Shown one piece after another: positions 1 to 8,865 of a stretch of 64,000 nucleotides of DNA. The notes beneath the pieces were generated by a model. That model was not told where the DNA came from. It made no database searches and was given only the letters and a program-made list of their open reading frames with translations. Position numbers and translations under genes: made by a program. The stretch is from Mycolicibacterium fluoranthenivorans (GTDB lineage Bacteria > Actinomycetota > Actinomycetes > Mycobacteriales > Mycobacteriaceae), in assembly GCF_011758805.1 (NCBI RefSeq), contig NZ_JAANOW010000001.1:2604001-2668000 (forward strand). Direction: 5' to 3'. The first letter of the stretch is position 1. Each line of letters starts with the position of its first letter.

Positions 1-149
<149 letters not shown>

Positions 150-150
<1 letters not shown>

Positions 151-638
151 TGGCCGACCCGGACAGGCGGGACGGTGTGCGCAGCCTGCGCATCCAGCTC
201 CTGATCGGCCTGATGTGCGTCGCGATGGTCGTCTACTTCGTCATCCTCGGCCGGATCGCCGTGGCGTTCATCGCCTCCGGCGAGGCTGCGGCCATCGGGC
301 TGGGGGTGGCGTTGCTCTTGCTGCCCATCGTCGGACTGTGGGCGATGGTGAGCACCCTGCGGGCCGGATTCGCACACCAGCGGCTGGCTCGGCTGGCCCG
401 CGAGGCCGGGATGGAGCTGGACGTCAGTGCACTGCCGAGGATGCCGTCGGGCCGGATCGACCGCGACGCGGCCGACGGGCTCTTCGAGACGGTCCGCGAG
501 GAGCTGGAAGCCGACCGGGACAACTGGGTGCGGTGGTACCGGCTGGCCCGGGCCTATGACTACGCCGGCGACCGGAGCCGCGCCCGCGAGACGATGCGCA
601 CGGCGGTCGATATGGAACGGGCCGTGGAACGCGCGTGA
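150..638 (+). CDS. Conserved two-helix membrane protein (Rv2772c-like)
   Basis: A 162-residue protein. Two hydrophobic segments, about residues 18-38 and 44-66, form a membrane hairpin. The cytoplasmic C-terminal part holds a short helical stretch (DNWVRWYRLARAYDYAGDRSRARETM) that looks like a single tetratricopeptide-type helical pair. The start ATG overlaps the dapB stop (TGATG), implying translational coupling. The function is unknown; its position directly after dapB is the same as I recall for Rv2772c in M. tuberculosis. Confidence 0.8.
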
Positions 639-1084
639 AGCTGCTGGTCGTGCACCACACCCCGTCGCCGCATTGCCAGGAGATGTTCGAGGCGGTGCTT
701 TCGGGTGCGACGGATCCGGAGATCGAAGGCGTCGAGGTGGTGCGCCGTCCGGCACTGACGGTGTCGCCGGTGGACATGCTGGAAGCCGACGGGTATCTGC
801 TCGGCAGCCCGGTCAACCTGGGATATCTGAGCGGGGCGCTCAAACATGCCTTCGACGAGTCGTACTACCAGATCCTCGATTCCACCCGGGGCAGGCCGTT
901 CGGACTATGGCTGCACGGCAATGAGGGCACCGAGGGTGCCGAGCGTGCCATCACCGGGATCACTGCGGGACTGGGCTGGGTGAAAGCGGCCGAGTATGTC
1001 GTGGTCTCGGGGAAGCCCGCCAAATCCGACCTCGAGGCGTGCTGGAATCTGGGGGCGACGGTCGCCGCTGCGCTGACCGCGTGA
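635..1084 (+). CDS. Flavodoxin-fold NAD(P)H-dependent FMN reductase-like protein (Rv2771c-like)
   Basis: A 149-residue protein with the flavodoxin fold. It begins MKLLVVHHTPSP, a beta strand followed by the phosphate-binding loop for FMN, then LLGSPVNLGYLSGALKHAFD, the usual second flavin loop. This suggests a soluble flavoprotein oxidoreductase; the substrate is unknown. The GTG start overlaps the previous gene by 4 bp, so dapB, the membrane protein and this gene look like one operon. Synteny with M. tuberculosis Rv2771c supports the call. Confidence 0.8.
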   Translation: MKLLVVHHTPSPHCQEMFEAVLSGATDPEIEGVEVVRRPALTVSPVDMLEADGYLLGSPVNLGYLSGALKHAFDESYYQILDSTRGRPFGLWLHGNEGTEGAERAITGITAGLGWVKAAEYVVVSGKPAKSDLEACWNLGATVAAALTA

Positions 1085-1155
1085 TCGGCAATAATCAGAG
1101 ATTGCCCTGGTCTTCGGATGGGTCGGGGTGTCACCAATCGACGGGAGAACCTGAT

Positions 1156-2103
1156 ATGGCGGTGTTGGTCAACGCCGACAACTTTGTTCGCGCCGAGACA
1201 CACAGGATGTTCGCCGATATCCAGCGCGACGCGGGCGGGGTCAATGTGTTCCGGCACAACCGGCTGCCGGCGTCGATCGACGAGCAGACCGTCATCCGCC
1301 TGAACCGGGACACCTTGTACAGCTTCGCCATCCTCGACCTTGCAGAGCCGGCCTGGCTCTCCCTTCCCGACTCCGCCGGGCGGTACATGTCCGCGATGGT
1401 GGTGAACGAGGACCACTACATCAACGTCATCCTGCACGAGCCGGGCCGCCACCTTCTGACACAGGAGCTGAGTGGATCACGGTACGTCATGGTCGGTGTC
1501 CGCACCCTGGTCGATCCGCTCGACCCTGACGATGTCGCTGCGGTAAGCGCCCTGCAGGATCGTATGAAGCTGGAAACGAGTTCTTCGGAAGCCTTCATCG
1601 CGCCGGATTACGACCGCGGAAGTCTGGACAAGACACGCGAAGCCCTGCTGAGCCTGGCGAGTGGTCTGACCGAATTCGAGCGGACATTCGGACGTCCGGA
1701 CGAGGTGGATCCGGTCCACCATCTCATCGGCACCGCCGCAGGATGGGGAGGGTTGCCGACGTCGGAGGCTTCCTATGTCGGTGTCGATCCGGCGTTACCG
1801 CCGGGCGAGTACGAGCTGACCTTCAAAGATGTTCCGGTGGAGGCATTCTGGTCGGTCTCGGTATACAACGCCGCTGGTTTCTTCGAGCCGAACCCACGAA
1901 ACCTGTACTCGGTCAACAGTATCACCGGAGTGCCGAACGAGGACGGCTCGATCACCGTGCGCTTGCGGGCCGAGGTCGGCGACGACGCCCCGCCCAATTG
2001 CATCGTCACTCCGATTGGCTGGAACTACCTGATTCGGCTGTACCGCCCGCGCAGCGAGTTCTTCACCGGCGCTTGGACAGTGCCTGCGCTCGCCGTCGGG
2101 TGA
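1156..2103 (+). CDS. DUF1254/DUF1214 domain protein
   Basis: A 315-residue protein. The N-terminal half (RLNRDTLYSFAILDL, then MSAMVVNEDHYINVI) is typical of DUF1254. The C-terminal half (EAFWSVSVYNAAGFFEPNPRN to the end) is typical of DUF1214, which folds as a jelly roll. No signal peptide is apparent, unlike many exported relatives. The chosen ATG is preceded by a GGGAGA ribosome binding site at good spacing. The family has no settled biochemical role. It lies alone between the dapB group and a convergent P450 gene. Confidence 0.75.
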   Translation: MAVLVNADNFVRAETHRMFADIQRDAGGVNVFRHNRLPASIDEQTVIRLNRDTLYSFAILDLAEPAWLSLPDSAGRYMSAMVVNEDHYINVILHEPGRHLLTQELSGSRYVMVGVRTLVDPLDPDDVAAVSALQDRMKLETSSSEAFIAPDYDRGSLDKTREALLSLASGLTEFERTFGRPDEVDPVHHLIGTAAGWGGLPTSEASYVGVDPALPPGEYELTFKDVPVEAFWSVSVYNAAGFFEPNPRNLYSVNSITGVPNEDGSITVRLRAEVGDDAPPNCIVTPIGWNYLIRLYRPRSEFFTGAWTVPALAVG

Positions 2104-2104
2104 A

Positions 2105-3286
2105 TCAGCCGCCGAACACCATCGGCACGACGAGCGGCCCCCGGATGGCCGGCGTGTCCCGCCACCGCACCGCCCCGTGCAGAACGGGTTGGCGGGCGAG
2201 GATCTTCGGCAGGGCGATCGAGATCTCGAGGGCCGCCAGCGCGCCGCCCAGGCAGTAGTGCGCGCCGTATCCGAAGGACAGGGGGGCCGGTGCCGTTCTG
2301 TCGAGCCGGAAGCGGTCGGGTTCCTCGAACACGGCGGGATCGCGATTGGCGGCAGCGATCACGACCAGGGTGCTCTCGCCGGCTGCGATCTCGACACCGT
2401 CGAGTTCGTGGGGCTCGATGGCGGTGCGGACGGTGGATTGCACCGGCGCGTCGAGGCGGAGCAGTTCGGTGATCACCGCCGGGTCTGCAGCGTCGATGCG
2501 GTCGGCGATGCGAGTGCCGTCACCACCCGGGGTGAGCAGCGTGACCATTGCCGCGCCCAGAAGATTGGCGGTGGTCTCGTGTCCGGCCACGGCGATGAGG
2601 ATGGCCGTCATGACGACTTCGTCGAGCGACAGGTCGGGATCGCCGGCGAGGAAACTCAACAGATCGTCGCCGGGGTGCACCCGGCGGTCGGCCGCGGTGG
2701 GCAGGAATTGGGCCATCAGCCTCGCCGAGGCGGTGGCACCCGCGGCCATCTCGTCCGGGTCGGCAAGGGTCCCGAGCATGCGGATGATGACGGGGGAGAC
2801 CTCGCGCAGCAGATGGGCGGCCTCGGCATCGAGGTCCAGCCACGCGCTGACCACCGCGATGGGCAGCGGAAGGGCGATATCGGCCATGAAGTCGAATTCG
2901 CGTCCGGTGGGCGGATGGCCGATCAGATCGTCGGCGATGGACTCCACACCCGAGCCGAGGTTCTCGATGAAGCTGCGGGTGAAGACATCCCGGACCGACC
3001 CGCGTAGTCGACGATGGTCGGCGCCGTCGGCGAAAAGCATGGATCTGCGCGAGAACTCGCGACTGACGGCATCCGAGGACGCCTGGGCCAGCGCGTTGGC
3101 GAACGGATCGCTGGTCCAGCCGGTGCCACCGAGCACCTGACGGGCCGCGTCATAACTCAGGATCAGCCAGGCTTGGGCGGCCTCGTCCCACACCACACTG
3201 CCCTCGGCGCGGCGGGCCTCGTAGAACTCGTACGGATCGGCGGCCTCCCACGGCAGGCGGGCACCGGTGATATCAGCGCTGGTCAT
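2105..3286 (-). CDS. Cytochrome P450
   Basis: A 393-residue soluble bacterial P450. The I-helix motif AGHETTAN (oxygen activation), the ExxR pair in ELLRLDAPVQSTVR and the haem-binding loop FGYGAHYCLGG with its cysteine ligand are all present, so it should be an active monooxygenase. The substrate cannot be inferred. The start is placed at the ATG giving MTSADITG; an upstream ATG would add 16 residues and a longer overlap. The gene overlaps the end of the preceding ABC1-kinase gene, suggesting a two-gene operon divergent from a TetR regulator. Confidence 0.9.
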   Translation of the reverse strand: MTSADITGARLPWEAADPYEFYEARRAEGSVVWDEAAQAWLILSYDAARQVLGGTGWTSDPFANALAQASSDAVSREFSRRSMLFADGADHRRLRGSVRDVFTRSFIENLGSGVESIADDLIGHPPTGREFDFMADIALPLPIAVVSAWLDLDAEAAHLLREVSPVIIRMLGTLADPDEMAAGATASARLMAQFLPTAADRRVHPGDDLLSFLAGDPDLSLDEVVMTAILIAVAGHETTANLLGAAMVTLLTPGGDGTRIADRIDAADPAVITELLRLDAPVQSTVRTAIEPHELDGVEIAAGESTLVVIAAANRDPAVFEEPDRFRLDRTAPAPLSFGYGAHYCLGGALAALEISIALPKILARQPVLHGAVRWRDTPAIRGPLVVPMVFGG

Positions 3287-4700
3287 GGTGATCCAGTCCG
3301 AACGGGAGGCCGCGCTCTTTGACCCAGGCGACATGCCTTCGGCCGAGATCGCTGACGGGTTCGGCTATCCCGTCCATATCGTCGAGCATGGCCCGCGCGT
3401 GGTACGTGGCGTGCAATGCGGTGAAGATGGCGTTCATCGACAGGTTGAGCCGGGAGAAGAACACGAAATCGGGCGGCACCGACATCCGGCGCATCGGGTG
3501 ATCAGCGGACCGCACGTCGATGAGGTACTCGATGGCGCGTGCGGAGGCCTCTTCGGTGTACGTGGCCGGCTGCGGACCGAGGATCTCGTGGATGATGCCC
3601 GCGTACCACTGAAAGGTCTCTTCAGCCGTGAGCGTGGAATCCGCGGTCAGGAAACCGCTTTCGACCATCAGTTCGCGCAGCTCGTCCTTGCGCCGGTTCA
3701 CCGCCGTGTGCATCATCGTGACGATCATCTGGCGGGTGTGCTCGGTGAGCACCTTCACGCAGCCGAAGTCGAGGAAGCCGACGGTGCCGTCGAGGCCGAA
3801 TCGGTAGTTGCCGGGGTGGGGGTCGGCGTGGAACAGATTGCCGTGTCGGTACGAGCCGGTGATGAATCGCGTGAGCACCTCGGCCCAGGTGTTCTTGAGA
3901 TCCTGGTCGGCCTGTTGGGCTGCGGCCCAATCCAGTCCATCGAGATACGTCATGGTCAGCACACGGTCGGCCGAGGCCTCGGGAATCACCTCGGGCACCC
4001 GGATGAACGGATGACCGCGATACAGCTCACCGAAGGCACGGATGTGGGCCGCTTCCTGCCGGTAGTCGAGTTCTTCGGAGATGCGTGCCGAGATCTCGGC
4101 GGCGGCCTCCCCGATATCGGGCATCGCAGCACCCAGCGTTCCCGCCGCGCCGGCAGCGAACCGGAAGACGGTGGAGAGCAGCTCGGTATTGGACAGGTCA
4201 TCGCGGATGGCCTGCGCCACGCCCGGGTACTGGATCTTGACGGCCACCCGACGACCGTCATGCAGGACGGCGCGGTGTACCTGACCGATGGAGGCCGCCG
4301 CGACCGGTTCGGCGTCGAACTCGGCGAACACGGCATCGACCGGCCTGCCCAGCTCATTCTCCAGGGTGCGCAGCGCCAGCGTGCTGTCCATGGGCGGGGC
4401 GTCGGCCTGCAGGCTGGTTAGGGCTTTCTGATACGGCGTGAGCTCACCCGCACCGATCGCGCCGGCATCCACCATCGACACCAACTGGCCGGCCTTCATC
4501 AGGACGCCCTTGGAACGGCCGAGCAGTTCCACGTACCGCTCGGCGGTGCGCTCATGGAACCGTTCCACGGCGCCGGTGTTGCCCGCCTTCTCCCGCAATG
4601 TGGCCACCACCCGGCCCCCGGCGGCCCGGGCGGTGAACCCGGCCACCGGCATCGTGCGACGGACCCGGCCACGCGGGACCGCGCGATCGTCACCGGACAT
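3273..4700 (-). CDS. ABC1/UbiB (ADCK) family atypical kinase
   Basis: A 475-residue atypical protein-kinase-like protein. Visible motifs are the family-specific KxGQ (LMKAGQLVS, about residue 65), the VAVK lysine in RRVAVKIQYPGV, and the catalytic and metal-binding region HADPHPGNYRFG followed by FLDFGC. UbiB relatives act in isoprenoid quinone and lipid biology; the mycobacterial substrate is unknown. It is the first gene of a probable operon with the downstream P450, a pairing that hints at lipid or isoprenoid metabolism (inference). It is divergent from the TetR gene, its likely regulator. Confidence 0.85.
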   Translation of the reverse strand: MSGDDRAVPRGRVRRTMPVAGFTARAAGGRVVATLREKAGNTGAVERFHERTAERYVELLGRSKGVLMKAGQLVSMVDAGAIGAGELTPYQKALTSLQADAPPMDSTLALRTLENELGRPVDAVFAEFDAEPVAAASIGQVHRAVLHDGRRVAVKIQYPGVAQAIRDDLSNTELLSTVFRFAAGAAGTLGAAMPDIGEAAAEISARISEELDYRQEAAHIRAFGELYRGHPFIRVPEVIPEASADRVLTMTYLDGLDWAAAQQADQDLKNTWAEVLTRFITGSYRHGNLFHADPHPGNYRFGLDGTVGFLDFGCVKVLTEHTRQMIVTMMHTAVNRRKDELRELMVESGFLTADSTLTAEETFQWYAGIIHEILGPQPATYTEEASARAIEYLIDVRSADHPMRRMSVPPDFVFFSRLNLSMNAIFTALHATYHARAMLDDMDGIAEPVSDLGRRHVAWVKERGLPFGLDHHDQR

Positions 4701-4777
4701 CAGGGTCCTCCTCGGGCGGCCCGCTTGCTATAGTGCAGTCATACCAAATATATGTACTCACTTATGGACGGTCAAGG
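4701..4777. promoter_or_regulatory. Divergent promoter region, ABC1 kinase / TetR
   Basis: This short AT-rich gap separates two divergently transcribed genes. On the plus strand TATAGT at 4729-4734 is a good -10 hexamer for the TetR gene. The gap must also hold the kinase-P450 promoter and probably the TetR operator, but I could not identify a convincing long palindrome. Confidence 0.45.
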
Positions 4778-5377
4778 GTGGACATATCGACCAAGGAACG
4801 ACTGGTCAATGAGGGCATGCGGCTGTTCGGCGAGCAGGGCTACCGGGCGACCAGCATCAACCAGATCGAGAAGGCCGCCGGCCTTGTCCCGGGCTGCGGC
4901 GCGCTCTACAACCACTTCAAATCCAAGGAAGCCCTGCTCACGGCCGGCATCGACCGCCAGCTCGACAGGCGCAGGGCGATGCGCGACATCAGTGCACTGT
5001 TCGCAGGTCTGGGTGATCTGCGCACCGAGCTCACCCTGCTGTGTCGCTACCTGCTGAGCGTCCTGGACCAGGAGGGTGAGTTCCTCCAGGTCGCGGCGCG
5101 GACCCCCGCCGCAGACTCCGCCCGCGTGCACGATGCGTACGCCGCGCTCGTCGACGGACTGTGCACCGAACTCGCGGGCTGGCTCACCGCCTGCGCGCCC
5201 GACCTGGCGCCGGCCGACGCCCGCCGGGTCGCGACCTTGGGTGTGAACGCCCTGCTCGGAAAACGGGTCAGCAGCATCGTATTCCGCGCACCGCAGCCCG
5301 ATATCGCGGACGAGGACTATGTCGCGGAGTGGACCGTCATGCTGGCCGACCGCATCGAGTCCCTGCGTCAAAACTGA
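4778..5377 (+). CDS. TetR family transcriptional regulator
   Basis: A 199-residue regulator from the chosen GTG (VDISTKERL). The N-terminal helix-turn-helix is typical: MRLFGEQGYRATSINQIEKAAGL followed by LYNHFKSKEALL. The C-terminal ligand-binding domain is helical. A start 45 bp upstream is possible but would place the promoter inside the gene. It is divergent from the ABC1-kinase/P450 pair and probably represses it and itself; the ligand is unknown. Confidence 0.85.
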   Translation: MDISTKERLVNEGMRLFGEQGYRATSINQIEKAAGLVPGCGALYNHFKSKEALLTAGIDRQLDRRRAMRDISALFAGLGDLRTELTLLCRYLLSVLDQEGEFLQVAARTPAADSARVHDAYAALVDGLCTELAGWLTACAPDLAPADARRVATLGVNALLGKRVSSIVFRAPQPDIADEDYVAEWTVMLADRIESLRQN

Positions 5378-5386
5378 CGCGGGCGG

Positions 5387-5392
5387 TAGGCT
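5387..5392 (+). promoter_or_regulatory. Leaderless -10 element (TAGGCT) for small membrane protein
   Basis: TAGGCT is followed by exactly 7 nt and then the ATG of the next gene, the spacing expected when transcription begins at the start codon. Confidence 0.6.
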
Positions 5393-5399
5393 CCCCGCT

Positions 5400-5855
5400 A
5401 TGCCTGGGATCGCTGAACTCGCACTTGGCGCCGCGCCGATCGCCGGTGGGGCCATGTTGGGTGTGATCGCGGGGAACCTCAAACCGCCGGACATGCGCGG
5501 GCTCATCGCCAAGGATCTCGACCTGCTCGAGCGTATTCCGCCGGATCAGGTCGAGCGCAAAGCGCGGCTGCAGGCCAGCATCGACATGCGCATCGACGAA
5601 CTGATCAGCGCGGGTGAGCGCAGCCGTGAGATCCGCGAGGCGGCGCTGTCCTACCGGGGTAATTGGCGTGACATCGTGGTGTTTCTCTGCGCCGTGCTGT
5701 TCACCATCGTGTGGTGGAACGTCAGCCATAGTCGCACCAACTGGCTGGTGATGTTCATCGCGATGATCATCGTGTCGGTGGCCGCCGGAATCTACGCCGG
5801 CCGTGGTGTGCTGCGGGCGGTGCGGACCTTCCTGCACCGCGACGACACTCAGTAG
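5400..5855 (+). CDS. Conserved membrane protein
   Basis: A 151-residue protein. It has an N-terminal apolar segment (GAAPIAGGAMLGVIAGNL), a charged helical middle likely to form a coiled coil (residues 30-85) and two C-terminal transmembrane helices (about 93-111 and 118-138). I do not recognise the family. The ATG is chosen because a leaderless -10 element precedes it by 7 nt. It converges with, and overlaps by a few bases, the CitE-like gene on the other strand. Confidence 0.65.
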   Translation: MPGIAELALGAAPIAGGAMLGVIAGNLKPPDMRGLIAKDLDLLERIPPDQVERKARLQASIDMRIDELISAGERSREIREAALSYRGNWRDIVVFLCAVLFTIVWWNVSHSRTNWLVMFIAMIIVSVAAGIYAGRGVLRAVRTFLHRDDTQ

Positions 5856-6766
5856 TGGAAGGTGTCCGACGGCGCGGGGATGTGATCGGGGTCGTCGCCG
5901 AAGTCGGACTCGTGGATGCCATAGGCCTTCGCCAGATCCAGGATCTTGTTGGCGCGCGCGATGCGCGGCAGATCCGAGCCGTTGCGGATTTCGCCGCCGT
6001 CCCGCTGGAACTCGGTGAAAAACTCTCGGGCCCAGCTGATTTCCTCTTGTGAGGGGGACAGCCCCTCGTTCACCGTGGGGCACTGCTCGGGGGTCAGGCA
6101 GATCTTGCCCGTCATCCCGAACTCCGCCGACACGGCGGTCGCCTCGCTGAGCTTGCGGGCGCTCGACCCGACCGTGGGCCCGTCGATGGCACTGGGCAGC
6201 TGTGCGGCCTTGGCGGCGATGGTGAACCGCGACCTGGCGTAGGCCAGCGTGGCGGGGTTGTCCCCGAATCCGGTGTCGCGGCGGAAGTCGCCGATGCCGA
6301 AAGCCAGCCGGAACGTACCCTTGGCCGCCGCGATCTCGGTGATGCGTTCCAGCCCACGGGCCGTCTCCACCAGCGCCACGATCGGCACGTCGGGCAGGCG
6401 CCGCGCGGTCTCGGTGACATGGTCGACGGACTCGACCATGGCGAGCATGACGCCGCCGACCGAGGTGCCGCTCAGCATCTCCAGATCGTCGGCCCACCAC
6501 GGTGTGCCGAATCCGTTGATCCGGACCCAGTCGGTGTTGCCGTCGCCCAGCCAGCGCACCACGTTGCCGCGGGCGTGATCCTTGTCCTTCGGGGCCACCG
6601 CGTCTTCGATGTCGAGGATCACGATGTCCGCGCGGGACTGGGCGGCCGCCGCGAAACGGTCGTACTGGGCGCCGTTGACCAGCAGCCAGCTGCGCGCGAG
6701 TACCGGGTCGATCCGGAATCCGGGCTCGGCGGGGTCGGGTTCGAAGGTGCTGGGCTGGTCGTACAC
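5849..6766 (-). CDS. CitE-like HpcH/HpaI family CoA ester lyase
   Basis: A 305-residue TIM-barrel protein of the citrate lyase beta subunit-like family. DIVILDIEDAVAPKDKDHAR carries the acidic metal-binding residues, VRINGFGT and ALVETARGLERI are typical of CitE and malyl/citramalyl-CoA lyases, and AFGIGDFRRDTG follows. Stand-alone CitE proteins in mycobacteria lack the other citrate-lyase subunits and cleave or form short acyl-CoA esters. The exact substrate is not predictable. The start codon is GTG. It may be co-transcribed with the DLH gene upstream on the same strand. Confidence 0.8.
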   Translation of the reverse strand: MYDQPSTFEPDPAEPGFRIDPVLARSWLLVNGAQYDRFAAAAQSRADIVILDIEDAVAPKDKDHARGNVVRWLGDGNTDWVRINGFGTPWWADDLEMLSGTSVGGVMLAMVESVDHVTETARRLPDVPIVALVETARGLERITEIAAAKGTFRLAFGIGDFRRDTGFGDNPATLAYARSRFTIAAKAAQLPSAIDGPTVGSSARKLSEATAVSAEFGMTGKICLTPEQCPTVNEGLSPSQEEISWAREFFTEFQRDGGEIRNGSDLPRIARANKILDLAKAYGIHESDFGDDPDHIPAPSDTFHY

Positions 6767-6788
6767 GCCGTCAATCGTCGCTTACCGG

Positions 6789-7538
6789 CTACGCCCGGGC
6801 GAAAGCGGCCCCGAGAACTCGTTCGGTGTTCGACCAATGCCGCTCGGCGGCCGCCTCGTCGTACACCGCCGCGTTGTCGGGCACCGCGAAACCGTGCGCG
6901 GCGGAATAGAACTCGATGGTGTGTTCGACGGCGGCGCCGGACAGGGCATCCTCGAGCCGCTTGGCGTCGTCGGTGGTGAAGGAGGCGTCGTTCTCGGCGG
7001 CGCCGACATAGACGACCGCGGTGATCTTGTCGGCCCGCAGATGCGGGCTGTCCGGATCGTCCTCAACCGCCAGCCGGCCACCGTGAAACGACAGCGCCGC
7101 CGCGACGCGCTCGGGTACCCGGGTGGCCACGATCAGGGAGGCCCGCCCGCCCATGCAGTAGCCGGTGGTGCCGAACTTGTCGCCGGCGACATCGGGCCGG
7201 GCCGCCAGATAGTCGAAGAACGCCTCGGCATCGGCCGCGAAGATCTTCGGGGTGAGCGTGCCCATCAGCTCGAAGAGCTGCTTGCGCTGCTCCTGGTCGG
7301 TGAACACGGTGTTGAGGTCGAAGGGGCCCCAGCCCGGGGTGCGGTAGTAGACATCGGGTACCAGCACCACATAGCCGAAGCCGGCCAGTTGGGCCGCCAT
7401 CTGGTCGAACGTGGGACGCAGGCCGCCGGCGTCGGGGAACATCACGACAGCGGGCCAGGGGCCGGTCCCGTCGGGCGTGGCCACGGTGACGGTGCAGGTG
7501 CCGTCGACAGTGGTGATGGTGTCTTGGGTGATCGGCAT
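6789..7538 (-). CDS. Dienelactone hydrolase family protein (Rv2765-like)
   Basis: A 249-residue alpha/beta hydrolase of the DLH type. The nucleophile cysteine is in GYCMGG, and the catalytic histidine is probably in SAAHGFAVP near the C-terminus. DLH enzymes hydrolyse lactones or esters; the physiological substrate here is unknown. Its place immediately before thyA and divergent from it matches the M. tuberculosis locus Rv2765-thyA-dfrA as I recall it, which supports the chromosomal identification. Confidence 0.85.
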   Translation of the reverse strand: MPITQDTITTVDGTCTVTVATPDGTGPWPAVVMFPDAGGLRPTFDQMAAQLAGFGYVVLVPDVYYRTPGWGPFDLNTVFTDQEQRKQLFELMGTLTPKIFAADAEAFFDYLAARPDVAGDKFGTTGYCMGGRASLIVATRVPERVAAALSFHGGRLAVEDDPDSPHLRADKITAVVYVGAAENDASFTTDDAKRLEDALSGAAVEHTIEFYSAAHGFAVPDNAAVYDEAAAERHWSNTERVLGAAFARA

Positions 7539-7568
7539 GGTGTCCGTTCTACCTCAGGTGTTCGGACG

Positions 7569-7574
7569 TAAACT
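7569..7574 (+). promoter_or_regulatory. -10 element (TAAACT) of thyA-dfrA
   Basis: TAAACT lies 6 nt before the GTG chosen for thyA, so the transcript is probably leaderless. No ribosome binding site is visible. Confidence 0.55.
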
Positions 7575-7580
7575 GTGCGC

Positions 7581-8381
7581 GTGCCGATTGCCACCCCGTA
7601 CGAGGATCTGCTGCGTCTGGTGCTGGAGCGGGGCACGCCGAAGTCCGACCGCACCGGTACCGGAACGCGCAGCCTGTTCGGCCACCAGATGCGATACGAC
7701 CTCAACTCGGGCTTCCCGCTGATCACCACCAAGAAGGTGCACACCAAGTCGATCGTCTACGAATTGTTGTGGTTCCTGCGGGGTGACTCGAATGTGCGCT
7801 GGCTGCAGGAGCGCGGCGTCACCATCTGGGACGAATGGGCTTCCGACACCGGTGATCTGGGCCCGGTCTATGGCGTGCAGTGGCGGTCCTGGCCGACGCC
7901 GTCCGGCGAGCACATCGACCAGATCAGCCAAGCCCTGGAACTGCTCAAACGCGATCCCGACAGTCGCCGCAACATCGTCTCGGCCTGGAACGTCGGCGAG
8001 ATCCCGCAGATGGCCCTGCCGCCGTGCCATGCGTTCTTCCAGTTCTATGTCGCGGACGGGCGGCTGAGCTGCCAGCTCTACCAGCGCAGCGCCGACCTGT
8101 TCCTCGGCGTGCCGTTCAACATCGCCAGCTACGCGCTGCTCACCCACATGATGGCGGCCCAGGCCGGCTTGGGGGTGGGGGAGTTCGTGTGGACGGGCGG
8201 GGACTGTCACATCTATGACAACCACGTCGATCAGGTCACCCTGCAGCTGTCCCGCGATCCGCGACCCTACCCGGAACTTGTTCTGGCCCATCGTGATTCG
8301 ATCTTCCATTACACCTATGACGATATCGAGATCAAGAACTACGACCCGCACCCGGGGATCAAGGCCCCCGTGGCGGTATGA
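7581..8381 (+). CDS. thyA: Thymidylate synthase (folate-dependent)
   Basis: A 266-residue ThyA that makes dTMP from dUMP with methylene-tetrahydrofolate in the cytoplasm. The catalytic cysteine is in LPPCHAFF, the phosphate-binding arginines are in [11 protein letters not shown], and [10 protein letters not shown] contacts the nucleotide. Length and sequence agree with mycobacterial ThyA. The GTG reading [10 protein letters not shown] is preferred to one 6 nt upstream because the latter abuts the -10 box. It overlaps dfrA by 4 bp, coupling dTMP synthesis to recycling of dihydrofolate. Confidence 0.97.
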   Translation: MPIATPYEDLLRLVLERGTPKSDRTGTGTRSLFGHQMRYDLNSGFPLITTKKVHTKSIVYELLWFLRGDSNVRWLQERGVTIWDEWASDTGDLGPVYGVQWRSWPTPSGEHIDQISQALELLKRDPDSRRNIVSAWNVGEIPQMALPPCHAFFQFYVADGRLSCQLYQRSADLFLGVPFNIASYALLTHMMAAQAGLGVGEFVWTGGDCHIYDNHVDQVTLQLSRDPRPYPELVLAHRDSIFHYTYDDIEIKNYDPHPGIKAPVAV

Positions 8382-8851
8382 CGACAGCGCTGATCTGGGC
8401 GCAGTCCACCTCGGGGGTGATCGGCCGGGACAACGGAATCCCCTGGCGGCTGCCCGAAGACCAGGCCCGATTCAAAGAGTTGACCATGGGTCAGACCGTG
8501 ATCATGGGCAGGTCGACCTGGGAGTCTCTGCCCGCCAAGGTGCGCCCACTGCCCGGGCGCCGCAATGTGGTGGTGACCCGAGACGCGAGCTATGTGGCCG
8601 ACGGGGCCGAGGTGGTCACCGCGCTGCCGGATGACCTCGAGGGTTGGGTGATCGGCGGGGCCCAGCTGTATGCGCTGGCGTTGCCGTTGGCCGACCGGGT
8701 GGAGGTCACCGAGATCGATATCGACGTCGACGGCGATGCGTTCGCCCCGGTGCTCGACGATTCCTGGTCGGTGAGCCACGGCCCGTGGCTGACCAGCGAC
8801 TCCGGGCTGCGCTACCGGTTCAACGGTTACCGCCGCTTGTCGGTGGCATAG
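8378..8851 (+). CDS. dfrA: Dihydrofolate reductase
   Basis: A 157-residue DHFR that reduces the dihydrofolate released by ThyA to tetrahydrofolate using NADPH. Landmarks are [14 protein letters not shown] (substrate and cofactor loop with the active-site acid), [19 protein letters not shown] and the GGAQLY nucleotide-binding turn. This is the target of trimethoprim-type antifolates. The ATGA overlap with thyA shows translational coupling. Confidence 0.97.
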   Translation: MTTALIWAQSTSGVIGRDNGIPWRLPEDQARFKELTMGQTVIMGRSTWESLPAKVRPLPGRRNVVVTRDASYVADGAEVVTALPDDLEGWVIGGAQLYALALPLADRVEVTEIDIDVDGDAFAPVLDDSWSVSHGPWLTSDSGLRYRFNGYRRLSVA

Positions 8852-8865
8852 GGCACGATGACCCG